The notes under the pieces were generated by a model. The model was not told the origin of the DNA and searched no databases. It saw nothing but the letters and a program-made list of their open reading frames with translations. Shown here in pieces: positions 17,295-26,110 of a DNA stretch of 64,000 bases (its first letter is position 1; every line of letters starts with the position of its first letter). Both the position numbers and the translations under genes were made by a program. The stretch is from Allobosea psychrotolerans (GTDB lineage Bacteria; Pseudomonadota; Alphaproteobacteria; Rhizobiales; Beijerinckiaceae). Location: assembly GCF_002917105.1 (NCBI RefSeq), contig NZ_PQFZ01000005.1, positions 341,540 to 405,539 on the forward strand, read 5' to 3'.

Positions 17295-17756
17295 CGCGAC
17301 CGGCCTGTCAGGCTGGCGTCGACCAGGCCGCTCCAGCCACCTCCGCGAAGCAGCTGGGGAAGTGAGCTTGCCCCATAGGGGCGGCGGCGGCGCTCGCCGT
17401 CCCTCTCGGTCCTGACATTGCCTGCGCGGTTGATTGAGGCCCTGATCCGGCCCCTCCCCCTGGTATCGCCGAGAATGCGCCGCGCCGCCGCAATGACCGA
17501 GCGCCCCGCGCCCTATCCGCATATCGGCAGGCACGCGTGATGCTTTGCAGCTCGCGCCAGGATTTGCCTGAAAGCCGACTTGCCGGAAAGCCGACTTGCC
17601 CGATGCCGGCGAAGTGCCATGGCCGGAGATTGAGAGGTCGCCCCAGATGATCAAGCCTGACCGGACGATCTATTATCTCTCGCTCCAATCGATGCCGTTC
17701 GTGCGACCGAACTTTTCCGAGATGCTCCAGGCGCTGGATTTCATCATCAAGCACGC
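17295..17756. other. Intergenic region with an interspersed repeat copy
   Basis: 462 nt between the SDR and tag stops (convergent). The main content is a copy of a ~170-nt repeat (17451-17631). A short open frame starting at 17647 (MIKPDRTIYYLSLQ...) runs into the tag gene but has no recognisable family and is not called. Confidence 0.5.
17451..17631. repeat. Interspersed intergenic repeat, copy A
   Basis: Shares about 170 nt with 36458-36624, in the same orientation: CCTGGTxTCGCCGAGA, GCCGCCGCAATGACCG, GCACGCGTGATG, GCGCCAGGATT, GCCTGAAAGCCG and CCCGATGCCGGCGA in the same order. Copy A contains an extra tandem repeat of AAAGCCGACTTGCC. Shorter copies of its end lie near 1975 and 2186. Confidence 0.8.
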
Positions 17757-18422
17757 CTATCCCGCTCGGGGTGAGTATGCGGGAGCGGTATAGTCCCGAG
17801 CGGCTCTTGGAGCTGTTGGTCTCGTAAAAGCAAGGCGTGCGGCGTTGATCCCGGGGCGGATCACACAGCCTTCGGCATGATCGTTGACGAGGCCCATCGC
17901 CTGCATGAAGGCGTAGACTGTCGTCGGTCCGACGAACCGCCAGCCGCGCTTCTTAAGGTCCTTCGACAGCGCGATGGCCTCTGGCGAGGTCGAGCGGGTC
18001 TGCGCCTCCTCCGGCTGGATGGAAGCCGCTTCGAACCGCCAGATGTAGGCCGCCAGGGACCCGGCTTCCCGGACGAGTTCCTCGGCCCGGCGCGCGTTAT
18101 TGACGACGGCTTCGATCTTGCCGCGGTGACGGACGATACCGCTGTCACCGAGCAGGCGCTCGACGTCGCCGGCATCGAAGCGCGCAACACGGGCAATCTC
18201 GAAGCCATGAAACGCCCGCCGGAAATTCTCGCGCTTGGCGAGAATGGTGCGCCAGCTCAGTCCGGACTGAAACGCCTCGAGGCTCAACTTCTCGAACAGG
18301 CGATCGTCGTCCGCGACCGGAAAGCCCCATTCCTCGTCGTGGTAGCGCAGAAATTCCGGAGCGGCGGCGCACCACCGGCAACGCGGGCGGCCGTCGGGCC
18401 CCGCCATGGTGACGCTGCTCAT
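17757..18422 (-). CDS. tag: DNA-3-methyladenine glycosylase I
   Basis: 221 residues. Tag-type landmarks are present: 'CRWCAAAPEFLRYHDEEWG' (zinc Cys and His), 'LSLEAFQSGLSWRTILAKRE' (catalytic-pocket Glu and Trp), and 'AMGLVNDHAEGC' (the second zinc His and Cys). It excises 3-methyladenine from alkylated DNA. The ATG overlaps the stop of the upstream yciI-like gene (ATGA), which fixes the start at 18422. The operon tetR-yciI-tag suggests inducible expression. Confidence 0.95.
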   Translation of the reverse strand: MSSVTMAGPDGRPRCRWCAAAPEFLRYHDEEWGFPVADDDRLFEKLSLEAFQSGLSWRTILAKRENFRRAFHGFEIARVARFDAGDVERLLGDSGIVRHRGKIEAVVNNARRAEELVREAGSLAAYIWRFEAASIQPEEAQTRSTSPEAIALSKDLKKRGWRFVGPTTVYAFMQAMGLVNDHAEGCVIRPGINAARLAFTRPTAPRAARDYTAPAYSPRAG

Positions 18423-18712
18423 GCCGCCACCTTCAGGAAGGCGAGCCGCTCGTCGACCCGCCCGGGTGCGATCTCGTGGAGTTCGACGCGGACGACGTCC
18501 TCGGCGACGAATGGGTCTTGCTGGAGGCGGGCCATCAACGCGTCCCGCGTCGCCCCATGCGCAAGGATGGCGCCGCCGCCTTCAGGCTTCAGGCTCCCGG
18601 CCAGCAGGAAGGCGCCGTCGTCAAAGCCCTTCCTGAGCCAGGCATTGTGGCCGTCCATCAGACGGGCCGCCTCGGATCTGTTGGCCGAAAACCGCAGCAG
18701 GATGATGAACAT
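18419..18712 (-). CDS. YciI family protein
   Basis: 97 residues: 'MFIILLRFSANRSEAARLMD', 'GHNAWLRKGFDDGAFLLAG', 'GGGAILAHGATRDALMARL' and 'QDPFVAEDVVRVELHEI'. This is the YciI ferredoxin-like fold; the conserved His (GHNAWL) and the Asp in 'QDPF' are there. The function of the family is mostly unknown. It lies 75 nt after a tetR gene and overlaps tag. Confidence 0.88.
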   Translation of the reverse strand: MFIILLRFSANRSEAARLMDGHNAWLRKGFDDGAFLLAGSLKPEGGGAILAHGATRDALMARLQQDPFVAEDVVRVELHEIAPGRVDERLAFLKVAA

Positions 18713-18787
18713 GTGTTGCCTCGCAGAAAACGCCGCAAGCGGAAGGAACGCCGCGGCATGATGATCAAAGCGACCGACCAGTGTCGG

Positions 18788-19393
18788 TCAGGCGGCCTTC
18801 CCCGACCTTGCCCTGTCGCCGATTGGAGCGAGGGCTGCGCCGACCCATTCGCGCATGAGCTCGATCTCCCGCGCGGCGAACTGAGTATCGTGCGAGGCAT
18901 TGAGCAGCGTTGCGACGCCCTGGCTGCGCATCAGCAGATGCATCGCCAGCTGATCGGCCTGCGTCTCCTCGCAGCCAGCCGCGGCGAACTGCCGGGCGAG
19001 CCAGCTCCGGAACACGCCGAAGAGCCTGTTCGCCTCGCCCCGTGCGGCGTGGTTGAGCTTGGCGAGTTCGCTCGTCAGCGTACCGACAGGGCAGCCGTAC
19101 TGCATGATCTTGTCGCCGTTGACAGTGAGAATATCGATGAAGCTCAGGATGCGTTTCTCGGGCGTGGCTCCGGCGATCTCCCAACGCTCCATCATCGCCA
19201 CCCGGTCCGCGACGCGCTTCTCGATCACGGCAGCGAGGATTTCGTCCTTGGTCTTGAAGTGGTGATAGAAATTGCCACGCGAGATCCCGACTGCATCCGC
19301 AATATGAGCATAGGAGGTGTGGTCGAAGCCCTGCCGATAGAACAGATCGTCAGCGGCGGCGACAATCTCCTGGCGAGTGGTGTTGCGGCTCAT
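18788..19393 (-). CDS. TetR family transcriptional regulator
   Basis: 201 residues. HTH: 'TRQEIVAAADDLFYRQGFDH' then 'TSYAHIADAVGISRGNFYHH' and 'FKTKDEILAAVIEKR'. The C-terminal ligand domain has 'QYGCPVGTLTSELAKLNHAA', the GCPxGxLxxEL segment characteristic of the AcrR/QacR-like group with the TetR_C_33-type domain. Two palindromes 109-156 nt upstream are likely its operators. It is first in a probable tetR-yciI-tag operon and likely autoregulated. Start at MSRNTTRQE. Confidence 0.93.
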   Translation of the reverse strand: MSRNTTRQEIVAAADDLFYRQGFDHTSYAHIADAVGISRGNFYHHFKTKDEILAAVIEKRVADRVAMMERWEIAGATPEKRILSFIDILTVNGDKIMQYGCPVGTLTSELAKLNHAARGEANRLFGVFRSWLARQFAAAGCEETQADQLAMHLLMRSQGVATLLNASHDTQFAAREIELMREWVGAALAPIGDRARSGKAA

Positions 19394-19501
19394 CTTAGCC
19401 CCCGCTGCGACGGCAGCCGCTTCAAGCGGCAACGCGCCATGACCCCACGACCCGGCCAATCCTGCAGATTGATGAAGCCGAGCAGGCTCGCCCCCAACCG
19501 A

Positions 19502-19521
19502 ATTAGGACGATCGACCTAAT
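19502..19521. promoter_or_regulatory. TetR-type operator 1
   Basis: ATTAGGACGATCGACCTAAT is an almost perfect 20-bp palindrome (ATTAGG-N-CGATCG-N-CCTAAT). Its core is shared with the site at 19526-19549, and the centres are 26 bp apart. It is upstream of the tetR gene. Confidence 0.7.
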
Positions 19522-19525
19522 CTCG

Positions 19526-19549
19526 GAATTAGGGCAATCGTCCTAATTC
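19526..19549. promoter_or_regulatory. TetR-type operator 2
   Basis: A 24-bp palindrome: GAATTAGG, eight central bases GCAATCGT, then CCTAATTC. It shares TTAGG...CCTAA with operator 1. Confidence 0.7.
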
Positions 19550-19674
19550 GTCAAGCGCTGCATCACCTCTATTTGCCGCCTGGCCCGAGAACCAACTGCG
19601 CAGCCCCACGGCGCCCTGGCGGTTCAGGTCCGTGGCCTTGACTCACGCTCTGACGAATGGTCACTTGGCCGGGA

Positions 19675-19687
19675 TTGGCCTGACCAA
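19675..19687. promoter_or_regulatory. FadR/GntR-type operator candidate
   Basis: TTGGCCTGACCAA is a 13-bp inverted repeat close to the TGGTNNNACCA form seen at FadR-family operators; more TTGGCC/GGCCAA elements flank it. It lies 53 nt before the proposed TTG start of the FadR-like gene. Confidence 0.45.
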
Positions 19688-19739
19688 CTGGCCAAAATTC
19701 CCGCAACGTCGGGACCGAGGAAACGCCGGGAGAGAGTTT

Positions 19740-20519
19740 TTGCCGCTAGAGGTGGTCGAGTCGCCACGCCTGTATCGCCAGATCGCCGATCAGCTGCGCG
19801 GGCTGATCGAGCGGCGCGAATTCGGCGTGGGTTCGCGCCTCCCGCCCGAGCGCGAACTCGCCGAAAAGCTCGGCGTCTCCCGCCCCTCCGTTCGCGAGGC
19901 GCTGATCGCGCTCGAGGTCGAGGGGATCGTGCGGATCAAGATGGGCTCGGGCATCTATGTGCTCGACCAGCCCGCCAGTTCGCGCAAGGCGGCCCAGCCC
20001 GAGGGCGAAGGCCCCTTCGAATTGCTCAAGGCCCGCGAGCTGATTGAAAGCGGCATCTGCCGGGAGGCGGCGAAGGTCATCACGCCCGGCGACATCGCCG
20101 CGCTCGACACCATCCTGTCCCAGATGGGCGCAGGCGGCCTCAGCAGCGACGAACTGATCCGGCTCGACCGGGCCTTCCATCTCACGATCGCCGGCACGCT
20201 GGGCAATGGCGTGCTGGTGCGCTGCGTCGGCGAATTGTTCGATCAGCGGATCAACCCGTACTTCGCGCGGCTGGCCCGCTATTTCGAGGACGACCAGTCA
20301 TGGCGTGAAACCTGGGCCGAGCACGGCGTCGTCCGCGACGCGCTCGCCGCCCGCGATGGCGCCGCCGCCGGCCGCGCCATGCGCCGGCACATCCAGAATT
20401 CGCAGGCGCGCTTCTCGCGCAGCTTTGGCGACGGCCAAGGCTGCGAGACCCAAGTCTCGGAGAACCAGATCTCAAGCGGACGAGCGAGCGTCAGCGCGCG
20501 TCCGCCACGGCAGAAATGA
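19740..20519 (+). CDS. FadR/GntR family transcriptional regulator
   Basis: About 259 residues. Winged HTH: '[20 protein letters not shown]', '[20 protein letters not shown]' and '[20 protein letters not shown]', then an FCD ligand domain ('[17 protein letters not shown]', '[14 protein letters not shown]', '[13 protein letters not shown]', '[11 protein letters not shown]') with the Asp and His metal residues. A TTG start is proposed because the HTH family begins here and GGGAGAG precedes it; a GTG at 19632 would add 36 unlike residues. It is 38 nt upstream of the TRAP binding protein and is likely the repressor of the operon. Confidence 0.88.
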   Translation: MPLEVVESPRLYRQIADQLRGLIERREFGVGSRLPPERELAEKLGVSRPSVREALIALEVEGIVRIKMGSGIYVLDQPASSRKAAQPEGEGPFELLKARELIESGICREAAKVITPGDIAALDTILSQMGAGGLSSDELIRLDRAFHLTIAGTLGNGVLVRCVGELFDQRINPYFARLARYFEDDQSWRETWAEHGVVRDALAARDGAAAGRAMRRHIQNSQARFSRSFGDGQGCETQVSENQISSGRASVSARPPRQK

Positions 20520-20557
20520 CGCAACTTGTTCGCAAGCGACCCAGGGAGAACGCCACC

Positions 20558-21544
20558 ATGAAGACCTTCGTCACCATTGCCGCGCTCGCCGCCGGCATCG
20601 GCCTGCTCAACGCACCCGTGCAGGCCCAGACCAAGCTGAAATGGGCCCATGTCTATGAGACCTCCGAGCCCTTCCACACCGAATCCGTCTGGGCCGCCGA
20701 CGAGATCAAGAAGCGCACCAATGGCCGCTACGAGATCACGGTCTATCCGGCTTCGCAGCTCGGCAAGGAAACCGACATCAACCAGGGCCTGACGCTGGGC
20801 ACCGTCGACATGATCATCTCGGGCTCGAGCTTCGCAGCCCGCGCCTACCCGCCGATCGGCGTGACCTACTACCCCTTCACCTTCCGCGGGCCCGACCATC
20901 TGCTCGCCTATGTCAAAAGCGACGTCTTCGCCGAGATGGCCAAGGGCTATCAGGAGAAGAGCGGCCACCAGATCCTGGCCGTGAGCTATTACGGCACGCG
21001 CCACACCACCTCCAACCGGCCGATCAAGTCCTGCGCCGACATGAAGGGCCTCAAGATCCGCGTGCCCGACGTGCCGGCCTATCTCGCCATGCCGCGTGCC
21101 TGCGGCGCCAACACCACACCGATCGCCTTCGCCGAAGTCTATCTCGCGCTGCAGAACGGCACGGTCGAGGCGCAGGAGAATCCGCTCAACACCATCGAGG
21201 CCAAGAAGTTCTACGAGGTCCAGAAGAACATCATCCTGACCGGCCATATCGTCGACCACCTCAACACGGTCGCCTCCAAGCAGCTCTGGGACAAGCTCTC
21301 GCCGGAAGACCGCAAGATCTTCAGCGACGTCGCCCAGGAGGCGGCCGCGCGCACCACCAAGAAGATCCAGGCCGACGAGATCAAGCTGGTGCAGTTCTTC
21401 AAGGACAAGGGCATTTCGGTCACCGAGGTCGACAAGGCCGAGTTCCTCGCCAACGTCCAGAAGAACGTCACCTTCGAGCAGTTCGGCTACCGCAAGGCGG
21501 ACTGGGAAAAGATCCAGGCCATCAAGGACGGTCAGGGTTCCTGA
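20558..21544 (+). CDS. TRAP transporter substrate-binding protein (DctP family)
   Basis: 328 residues. Sec signal peptide MKTFVTIAALAAGIGLLNAP followed by 'KLKWAHVYETSEPFHTESVW', the typical DctP opening. 'KIRVPDVPAYLAMPRACGAN' has the Arg that binds the ligand carboxylate in this family, and 'IAFAEVYLALQNGTVEAQEN' is the DctP signature region. The ligand is an organic or sugar acid; the linked dehydratase favours a sugar acid. Start at 20558 with GGGAG upstream. Confidence 0.94.
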   Translation: MKTFVTIAALAAGIGLLNAPVQAQTKLKWAHVYETSEPFHTESVWAADEIKKRTNGRYEITVYPASQLGKETDINQGLTLGTVDMIISGSSFAARAYPPIGVTYYPFTFRGPDHLLAYVKSDVFAEMAKGYQEKSGHQILAVSYYGTRHTTSNRPIKSCADMKGLKIRVPDVPAYLAMPRACGANTTPIAFAEVYLALQNGTVEAQENPLNTIEAKKFYEVQKNIILTGHIVDHLNTVASKQLWDKLSPEDRKIFSDVAQEAAARTTKKIQADEIKLVQFFKDKGISVTEVDKAEFLANVQKNVTFEQFGYRKADWEKIQAIKDGQGS

Positions 21545-21630
21545 GCTCCGGCGCCTTGCACGGCGTATGCCAGTCCAGGTCGGGCTTGTCCCGGCCATGA
21601 CTGGCTTCGCTTCATCGATCGAACGCAGTG

Positions 21631-21669
21631 GTCGGAATGGGGATGCTCGCCACGCGCGGGCATCCCGAC
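21631..21669. repeat. GGGATGC/GCATCCC hairpin in the dctP-dctQ gap
   Basis: GGGATGC and GCATCCC pair around a GC-rich loop, with outer GTCGG/CCGAC, inside the 187-nt gap after the binding protein gene. A hairpin here could raise stability of the upstream message so that the binding protein is made in excess. Confidence 0.45.
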
Positions 21670-21731
21670 GGACGCTGCGTCGCCTCCTCCCTCGGTGCTT
21701 GCCGAGCCCCACCCCGCCGCTGGACCCGTCC

Positions 21732-22310
21732 ATGACACCGACGCCCGAAATCCACACCGAGGTCACCGCCGACGAGCTCGCCCATGTCTTCGACCAGGCG
21801 CCTCCGCCCGCCGATCTCAGCGGCTACGGCATCGAGGACTGGGTCACGCTCGCCGCCTTCTGGGTGATGGTCGGCTGCGTCATCCTGCAGTTCTTCACCC
21901 GCTACGTGCTGAACGACAGCTTCGCCTGGACCGAGGAGATCGCGATCTACGCCCTGATCGTCGTGGTCTTTCTCGGCGCCTCGCTCTGCGTGCGCGCCTC
22001 GCGCCATATCCAGGTGGATTTCCTCTACCGCTATCTCCCGCCGCGCGCGGGGCGGGTGCTGGCCAGCTTCGTCGACATCGTCCGCATCGGCTTCTTCGCC
22101 TATGCGACCATATTGATGCATCGCTACGCCTCGCTGATCCCCGACGAGATGATGACCACGATCCAGTTCCCGAAAGCGGTGGTCTTCTATGCCGTCGTCA
22201 TCGCCTTCGCGCTGATGACGCTGCGCTCCATCCATGTCGCCTGGCTCAACTGGCAGCGCGGCTATTCCGTTCTCGAGAGACCGTCCGCCTTCGACGGTTC
22301 GGACGCCTGA
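21732..22310 (+). CDS. TRAP transporter small permease (DctQ family)
   Basis: 192 residues with four membrane helices, including 'WVTLAAFWVMVGCVILQFF' and 'EEIAIYALIVVVFLGASLCV', and the DctQ motif 'FTRYVLNDSFAWTEEIA' followed by 'ASRHIQVDFLYRYLPPRA'. It forms the membrane part of the TRAP transporter together with the large subunit. The start at 21732 is the first Met that gives a normal DctQ N terminus; the frame extends upstream only through repeat sequence. Confidence 0.9.
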   Translation: MTPTPEIHTEVTADELAHVFDQAPPPADLSGYGIEDWVTLAAFWVMVGCVILQFFTRYVLNDSFAWTEEIAIYALIVVVFLGASLCVRASRHIQVDFLYRYLPPRAGRVLASFVDIVRIGFFAYATILMHRYASLIPDEMMTTIQFPKAVVFYAVVIAFALMTLRSIHVAWLNWQRGYSVLERPSAFDGSDA

Positions 22311-22317
22311 GGCCGCC

Positions 22318-23724
22318 ATGCTCATTCTCCTCGGCTCCTTTCTCGGCCTGATGATCCTCGGCGTCCCCGTCGCGATCGCGATGGCCGTCGCTTCGCTCGC
22401 CTTCATCCTGATCTCCGGCACGGTGCCCGACGTCATCCTGGCCCAGCGCATGATCGCCGGCGTCGAGAGCTTCCCGCTGCTGGCGGTGCCGTTCTTCATC
22501 CTGGCCGGCAACCTGATGAACATCGCCGGCGTGACCGGGCGCATCTACGCCTTCGCCGTCGCGCTCGTCGGCTGGATGCGCGGCGGTCTCGCACAGGTGA
22601 ACATCATCGGCTCTGTGATCTTCTCGGGCATGTCGGGCACCGCGATCGCGGACGCCGCCGGCATCGGGACGATCGAGATCAAGGCGATGAAGGACCATGG
22701 CTACTCGACCGAGGTCGCGGTCGGCGTCACCGCCGCATCGGCGACGCTGGGGCCGATCATCCCACCCTCGCTGCCCTTCGTCATCTACGGCATGATGTCG
22801 AACACCTCGATCGGTGCGCTCTTTCTCGGCGGCGTCATCCCCGGCGTGGTGATGACCCTGTTCATGATGGCGACGGTCGCGATCTTCGCGCGCATCTATA
22901 GCTGGGGTTCCGACGCCAAGTTCTCCCTGCGCGAGCTCGGCACGGCCGGCGTCGAAGTCGCCGTCGTGCTCGGCTTTCCCATCCTCGCCTATGGGCTGGT
23001 CTGGATGGGCCTGTCCGTGAACGTCGCCATCGGGCTGGCGCTCGCCATGCTGCTGGCGCTGGACTATTATTTCGACTTCTCGGCGGTGATGGCGCTGATG
23101 ACGCCGGTCATCCTGATCGGCGGCATGACGCTGGGCTGGTTCACGCCGACGGAAGCCGCCGCCGCGGCCGTGATCTGGTCGCTGTTCCTCGGCCTCGTCC
23201 GCTATCGCTCGATGACGATGCGCAGCCTGACCAAGGCGACCTTCGACACGATCGAGACGACGGCCTCCGTGCTGTTCATCGTGACCGCGGCCTCGATCTT
23301 CGCCTGGCTCCTGACCGTTTCGCAGACGGCGCAGATCCTGTCGGATCTCATCCTCGGCCTCACCCAGAACAAGTGGGTGTTCCTGATCCTGGTGAACCTG
23401 CTGCTGCTGTTCATCGGCTGCTTCCTCGACACCATCGCCGCCATCACCATCGTCGTGCCGATCCTGTTGCCGATCGCGCTCAAGCTCGGCGTCGATCCGA
23501 TCCATTTCGGGCTGATCATGACGCTCAACCTGATGATCGGGCTGCTGCATCCGCCGCTCGGCATGGTGCTGTTCGTGCTCTCGCGCGTCGCGGGACTGTC
23601 GGTCGAACGCACCACCATGGCGATCCTGCCCTGGCTGATCCCGCTCTTTGCGGCGCTGTTTGCGATCACCTTCGTTCCCGAGCTGACGCTGTGGCTGCCG
23701 CGCTTCATGGGGATGGTCCGCTGA
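22318..23724 (+). CDS. TRAP transporter large permease (DctM family)
   Basis: 468 residues with 12 or so membrane helices. DctM landmarks: 'ESFPLLAVPFFILAGNLMN', 'FSGMSGTAIADAAGIGTIEI', 'ASATLGPIIPPSLPFVIYG', 'LGWFTPTEAAAAAVIW' and 'MTLNLMIGLLHPPLGMVLF'. It drives sodium-coupled uptake of the ligand delivered by the DctP protein. It starts 7 nt after the DctQ stop. All motifs appear intact. Confidence 0.95.
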   Translation: MLILLGSFLGLMILGVPVAIAMAVASLAFILISGTVPDVILAQRMIAGVESFPLLAVPFFILAGNLMNIAGVTGRIYAFAVALVGWMRGGLAQVNIIGSVIFSGMSGTAIADAAGIGTIEIKAMKDHGYSTEVAVGVTAASATLGPIIPPSLPFVIYGMMSNTSIGALFLGGVIPGVVMTLFMMATVAIFARIYSWGSDAKFSLRELGTAGVEVAVVLGFPILAYGLVWMGLSVNVAIGLALAMLLALDYYFDFSAVMALMTPVILIGGMTLGWFTPTEAAAAAVIWSLFLGLVRYRSMTMRSLTKATFDTIETTASVLFIVTAASIFAWLLTVSQTAQILSDLILGLTQNKWVFLILVNLLLLFIGCFLDTIAAITIVVPILLPIALKLGVDPIHFGLIMTLNLMIGLLHPPLGMVLFVLSRVAGLSVERTTMAILPWLIPLFAALFAITFVPELTLWLPRFMGMVR

Positions 23725-23867
23725 GAGTCTGTCCCGAAACTCTACTCCGGCGGCCGTCTGACGCGGCTTTCTGCGCTTCCGGTGCTCACGGACATGAAGT
23801 CCGCTGCGCTCCGGTTCTCGAAAGCCACGCCAGCCGACCCACCGGAGCGAGTTTCAAAACAGTCTCT
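23724..23867. repeat. Intergenic inverted-repeat element after dctM
   Basis: The ends GAAACTCTACTCCGG (around 23736-23750) and CCGGAGCGAGTTTC (23842-23855) are near-complementary and the outer AGAG-CTGT / ACAG-CTCT bases also pair. The ~145-nt element carries no gene and separates the transporter from the dehydratase gene. Confidence 0.6.
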
Positions 23868-23920
23868 AATGGCCGTAGCCGCCGCCCCCGCCGAATTCGA
23901 AATCAAGGGACAGGAACAGG

Positions 23921-25039
23921 ATGAAGATCGTCGCCGTCGAACCGTTCATCATGCATCTGCCGCTGACGCAGAGCTCGATTTCCGACTCCACCCACAGCGT
24001 CACGCATTGGGGCGTGGTGGGAACCCGCATCCGCAGCGATGACGGGCTGGAGGGCTACGGCTTTACCGGGACGCATTCCCACCTGGCCTCGGACAGGCTG
24101 ATCACCAGCTGTATCTCGGACTGCTATGCGCCGCTGTTGCTCGGCGAGGATGCCAACGACCGCACGCGGCTCTGGACGAAGCTCGCGCGCCACCCCGCCC
24201 TGCAATGGGTCGGGCGCGCGGGCATCACCCATCTCGCGCTGGCTGCAGTCGATGTCGCGCTCTGGGATCTCGCGGCCAAGAAGGCTGGGATGCCGCTGTG
24301 GAAGTTCCTGGGCGGACAGGGCACGCAGCGGCTCGAAGGCTACAACACCGATATCGGCTGGCTGTCCTTCACCCAGGACGAACTGGTCGCCGGGTCCAAG
24401 CGCGCCGTCGAGGTCGAGGGCTTCACCCGCATCAAGCTCAAGGTCGGCCATGACGACCCGACGACGGATATCGACCGGCTCGCCGCCGTGCGCGCGGCGG
24501 TCGGCCCCTCCGTGCGCATCGCGATCGACGGCAACGGAAAATGGGACCTGCCGACCTGCCTGCGCTTCTGCGCGCAGGCCACGCCGCTCGACATCTTCTG
24601 GTTCGAGGAGCCGCTCTGGTATGATGATGTCGCGAGCCATGCCGCGCTGGCCAGGGCGACCTCCATTCCGGTCGCGCTCGGCGAGCAGCTCTATACGCTC
24701 GACGCCTTCAAGGCCTTCCTCTCGGCCGGCGCGCTGAGCTTCGTGCAGCCGGATGTGACGCGGCTTGCCGGGATCACCGAATACATCCAGGTCGCCGACC
24801 TCGCCCATGCGCACCGGCTCCCGGTCGTGCCGCATGCCGGCGAGATGAGCCAGGTCCATGTCCACCTGTCCTACTGGCACCCGGCCTCGACGATCCTCGA
24901 ATACATTCCCTGGATAAAGGATCATTTCGAGGAACCGATCCGCGTCGAAGGCGGCGTCTACGCCCTGCCCCAGCACCCCGGCGCGGGAACGACACCGCTG
25001 GCGGCGAGCCTCGAGCGCTTCGGTCAGTCGCTCCGCTAG
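23921..25039 (+). CDS. Mandelate racemase/muconate lactonizing enzyme family protein (acid-sugar dehydratase-like)
   Basis: 372 residues of the enolase superfamily. The capping domain is followed by the barrel with KxK '[11 protein letters not shown]', metal ligands Asp in '[11 protein letters not shown]', Glu in '[11 protein letters not shown]' and Glu in '[11 protein letters not shown]', and the catalytic His of '[16 protein letters not shown]'. This residue set is that of sugar-acid dehydratases and racemases of the MR subgroup. Its position after the FadR regulator and TRAP transporter suggests that it takes the imported aldonate or uronate-type acid. The exact substrate cannot be read from sequence. 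Confidence 0.92.
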   Translation: MKIVAVEPFIMHLPLTQSSISDSTHSVTHWGVVGTRIRSDDGLEGYGFTGTHSHLASDRLITSCISDCYAPLLLGEDANDRTRLWTKLARHPALQWVGRAGITHLALAAVDVALWDLAAKKAGMPLWKFLGGQGTQRLEGYNTDIGWLSFTQDELVAGSKRAVEVEGFTRIKLKVGHDDPTTDIDRLAAVRAAVGPSVRIAIDGNGKWDLPTCLRFCAQATPLDIFWFEEPLWYDDVASHAALARATSIPVALGEQLYTLDAFKAFLSAGALSFVQPDVTRLAGITEYIQVADLAHAHRLPVVPHAGEMSQVHVHLSYWHPASTILEYIPWIKDHFEEPIRVEGGVYALPQHPGAGTTPLAASLERFGQSLR

Positions 25040-25170
25040 AGCGGCTAACCCTTGGGGCGGTCGCGCGCCATTCGTGCCCGGACATCAAGGCCAAAACAGC
25101 CCATCCTTGCGGATGATTGCGCCGGCAAGCGCAGCCAGACGTCCGGGTGCATCGCGCCAGGATGCCCGCA

Positions 25171-25309
25171 TCAGCCCGGCTCGATCATTCCGAACACCGC
25201 CACGAGGACCAACACTGCCGCGCCGAGAGAGATGGGCCGGTGCCAGAGCGCCATAGGTCGAGGTCAAGAGCGCGGCCGCAGCCAGTGCGACCCTTGCGAA
25301 CGCGTTCAT
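25171..25309 (-). other. Two overlapping small membrane-type reading frames (possible frameshifted gene)
   Basis: Starting at 25309, one frame opens with a signal-like MNAFARVALAAAALLTSTYG and then loses protein character. A second frame starting at 25254 (MALWHRPISLGAAVLVLVAV, then FGMIEPG and a stop at 25171) forms a 27-residue single-helix peptide. A single-base change could join them into one ~45-residue membrane protein. They lie downstream of the anti-sigma gene on the same strand, 18 nt away. No family recognised. Confidence 0.3.
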
Positions 25310-25327
25310 CGCGTACTCCGGAAGAAT

Positions 25328-26110
25328 TCAGATGGGATTACGGGCCTGCCGGCGCACATCGTCGGCGATGGGATGGAGCAGCTCCGGCGTCACCGCCCCG
25401 ACGAGGCTGTAGCCGAGGCCGTCATCGGCCCAGGACCAGCCATTGACACCGCCCTGGGAGTGCGCGGCCATCGGAGCGTCGCCGTCCGCCTGCATCGGGC
25501 GAGCCAGCACCACGAGGCGCGAGCCGCGGTCATCGTCATACATGAAGAGCGCAGCGGCCCCGTGCTCGGTCGGCACGACGCGTCCACCCATCAGCCTGTA
25601 GCCCGAGCTGGCGAGATCGGGGATCGCGATCGGGCGACGCAATTGCCGGGAGGCCCAGGCAACGAGCTGGGACCGGTTCTCGGCCCGGATCTCGACGGGA
25701 TTGGTGCGGTCGGATGCGAAGACCGCGAAGCTTGCGGCGGCCTCGCGGGCCAGCGCCTGCGTGCCTTCCTGCGCCGGCAGGCCGACGCCGCGCAAAGCCC
25801 AGCCGCCCAGCCCGCCTGCGCAGACGAGCAGGCTCGCCGCCATCGCCATCGTCCAGCGCGGCAGGCCGCGCCGCGGCCGCTGCCGTTCCGCGACCATCCG
25901 GCCGATATCGAGCTCCGGCGGGATCGGTTCCTGAGCGACCGGAGCGAAGGCGGCGCGCAGCAGATCGCGCTGCGCCTCGTAGCCGGCAATACGCTGCGCC
26001 AGCTCGGGATGCGCGTCGAGATAGGCTTCGACCTCCGCCTGCCGTTCGGCATCGAGGCGCTGGTCGACGAAACCGCTGAGATCGTCTTCGGTGATGGGGC
26101 GGGGGATCAT
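25328..26110 (-). CDS. Anti-sigma factor (transmembrane, ChrR/RsrA-like partner)
   Basis: 260 residues. An N-terminal cytoplasmic helix bundle 'ITEDDLSGFVDQRLDAERQAEVEAYLDAHPEL'-type (about residues 5-35) is the usual sigma-binding domain of membrane anti-sigma factors, followed by one membrane helix (about 87-107, 'WTMAMAASLLVCAGGLGGWA') and a periplasmic domain containing 'GYRLMGGRVVPTEHGAAALF' and 'YDDDRGSRLVVLARPM'. No zinc His-x3-Cys-x2-Cys motif is seen. It overlaps the sigma gene by ATGA, so sigma and anti-sigma are made in step. Confidence 0.88.
   Translation of the reverse strand: MIPRPITEDDLSGFVDQRLDAERQAEVEAYLDAHPELAQRIAGYEAQRDLLRAAFAPVAQEPIPPELDIGRMVAERQRPRRGLPRWTMAMAASLLVCAGGLGGWALRGVGLPAQEGTQALAREAAASFAVFASDRTNPVEIRAENRSQLVAWASRQLRRPIAIPDLASSGYRLMGGRVVPTEHGAAALFMYDDDRGSRLVVLARPMQADGDAPMAAHSQGGVNGWSWADDGLGYSLVGAVTPELLHPIADDVRRQARNPI

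Noticed and set aside
17596..17793. Short plus-strand frame with an appealing end (MIKPDRTIYYLSLQ...)
   Set aside because: It begins in the interspersed repeat, runs into the 3' end of tag, and shows no family or ribosome site.
22246..23550. Long minus-strand frame opposite the DctM permease
   Set aside because: Low-complexity His/Asp/Gln/Arg-rich translation, the mirror image of a permease; no domain or start signal.
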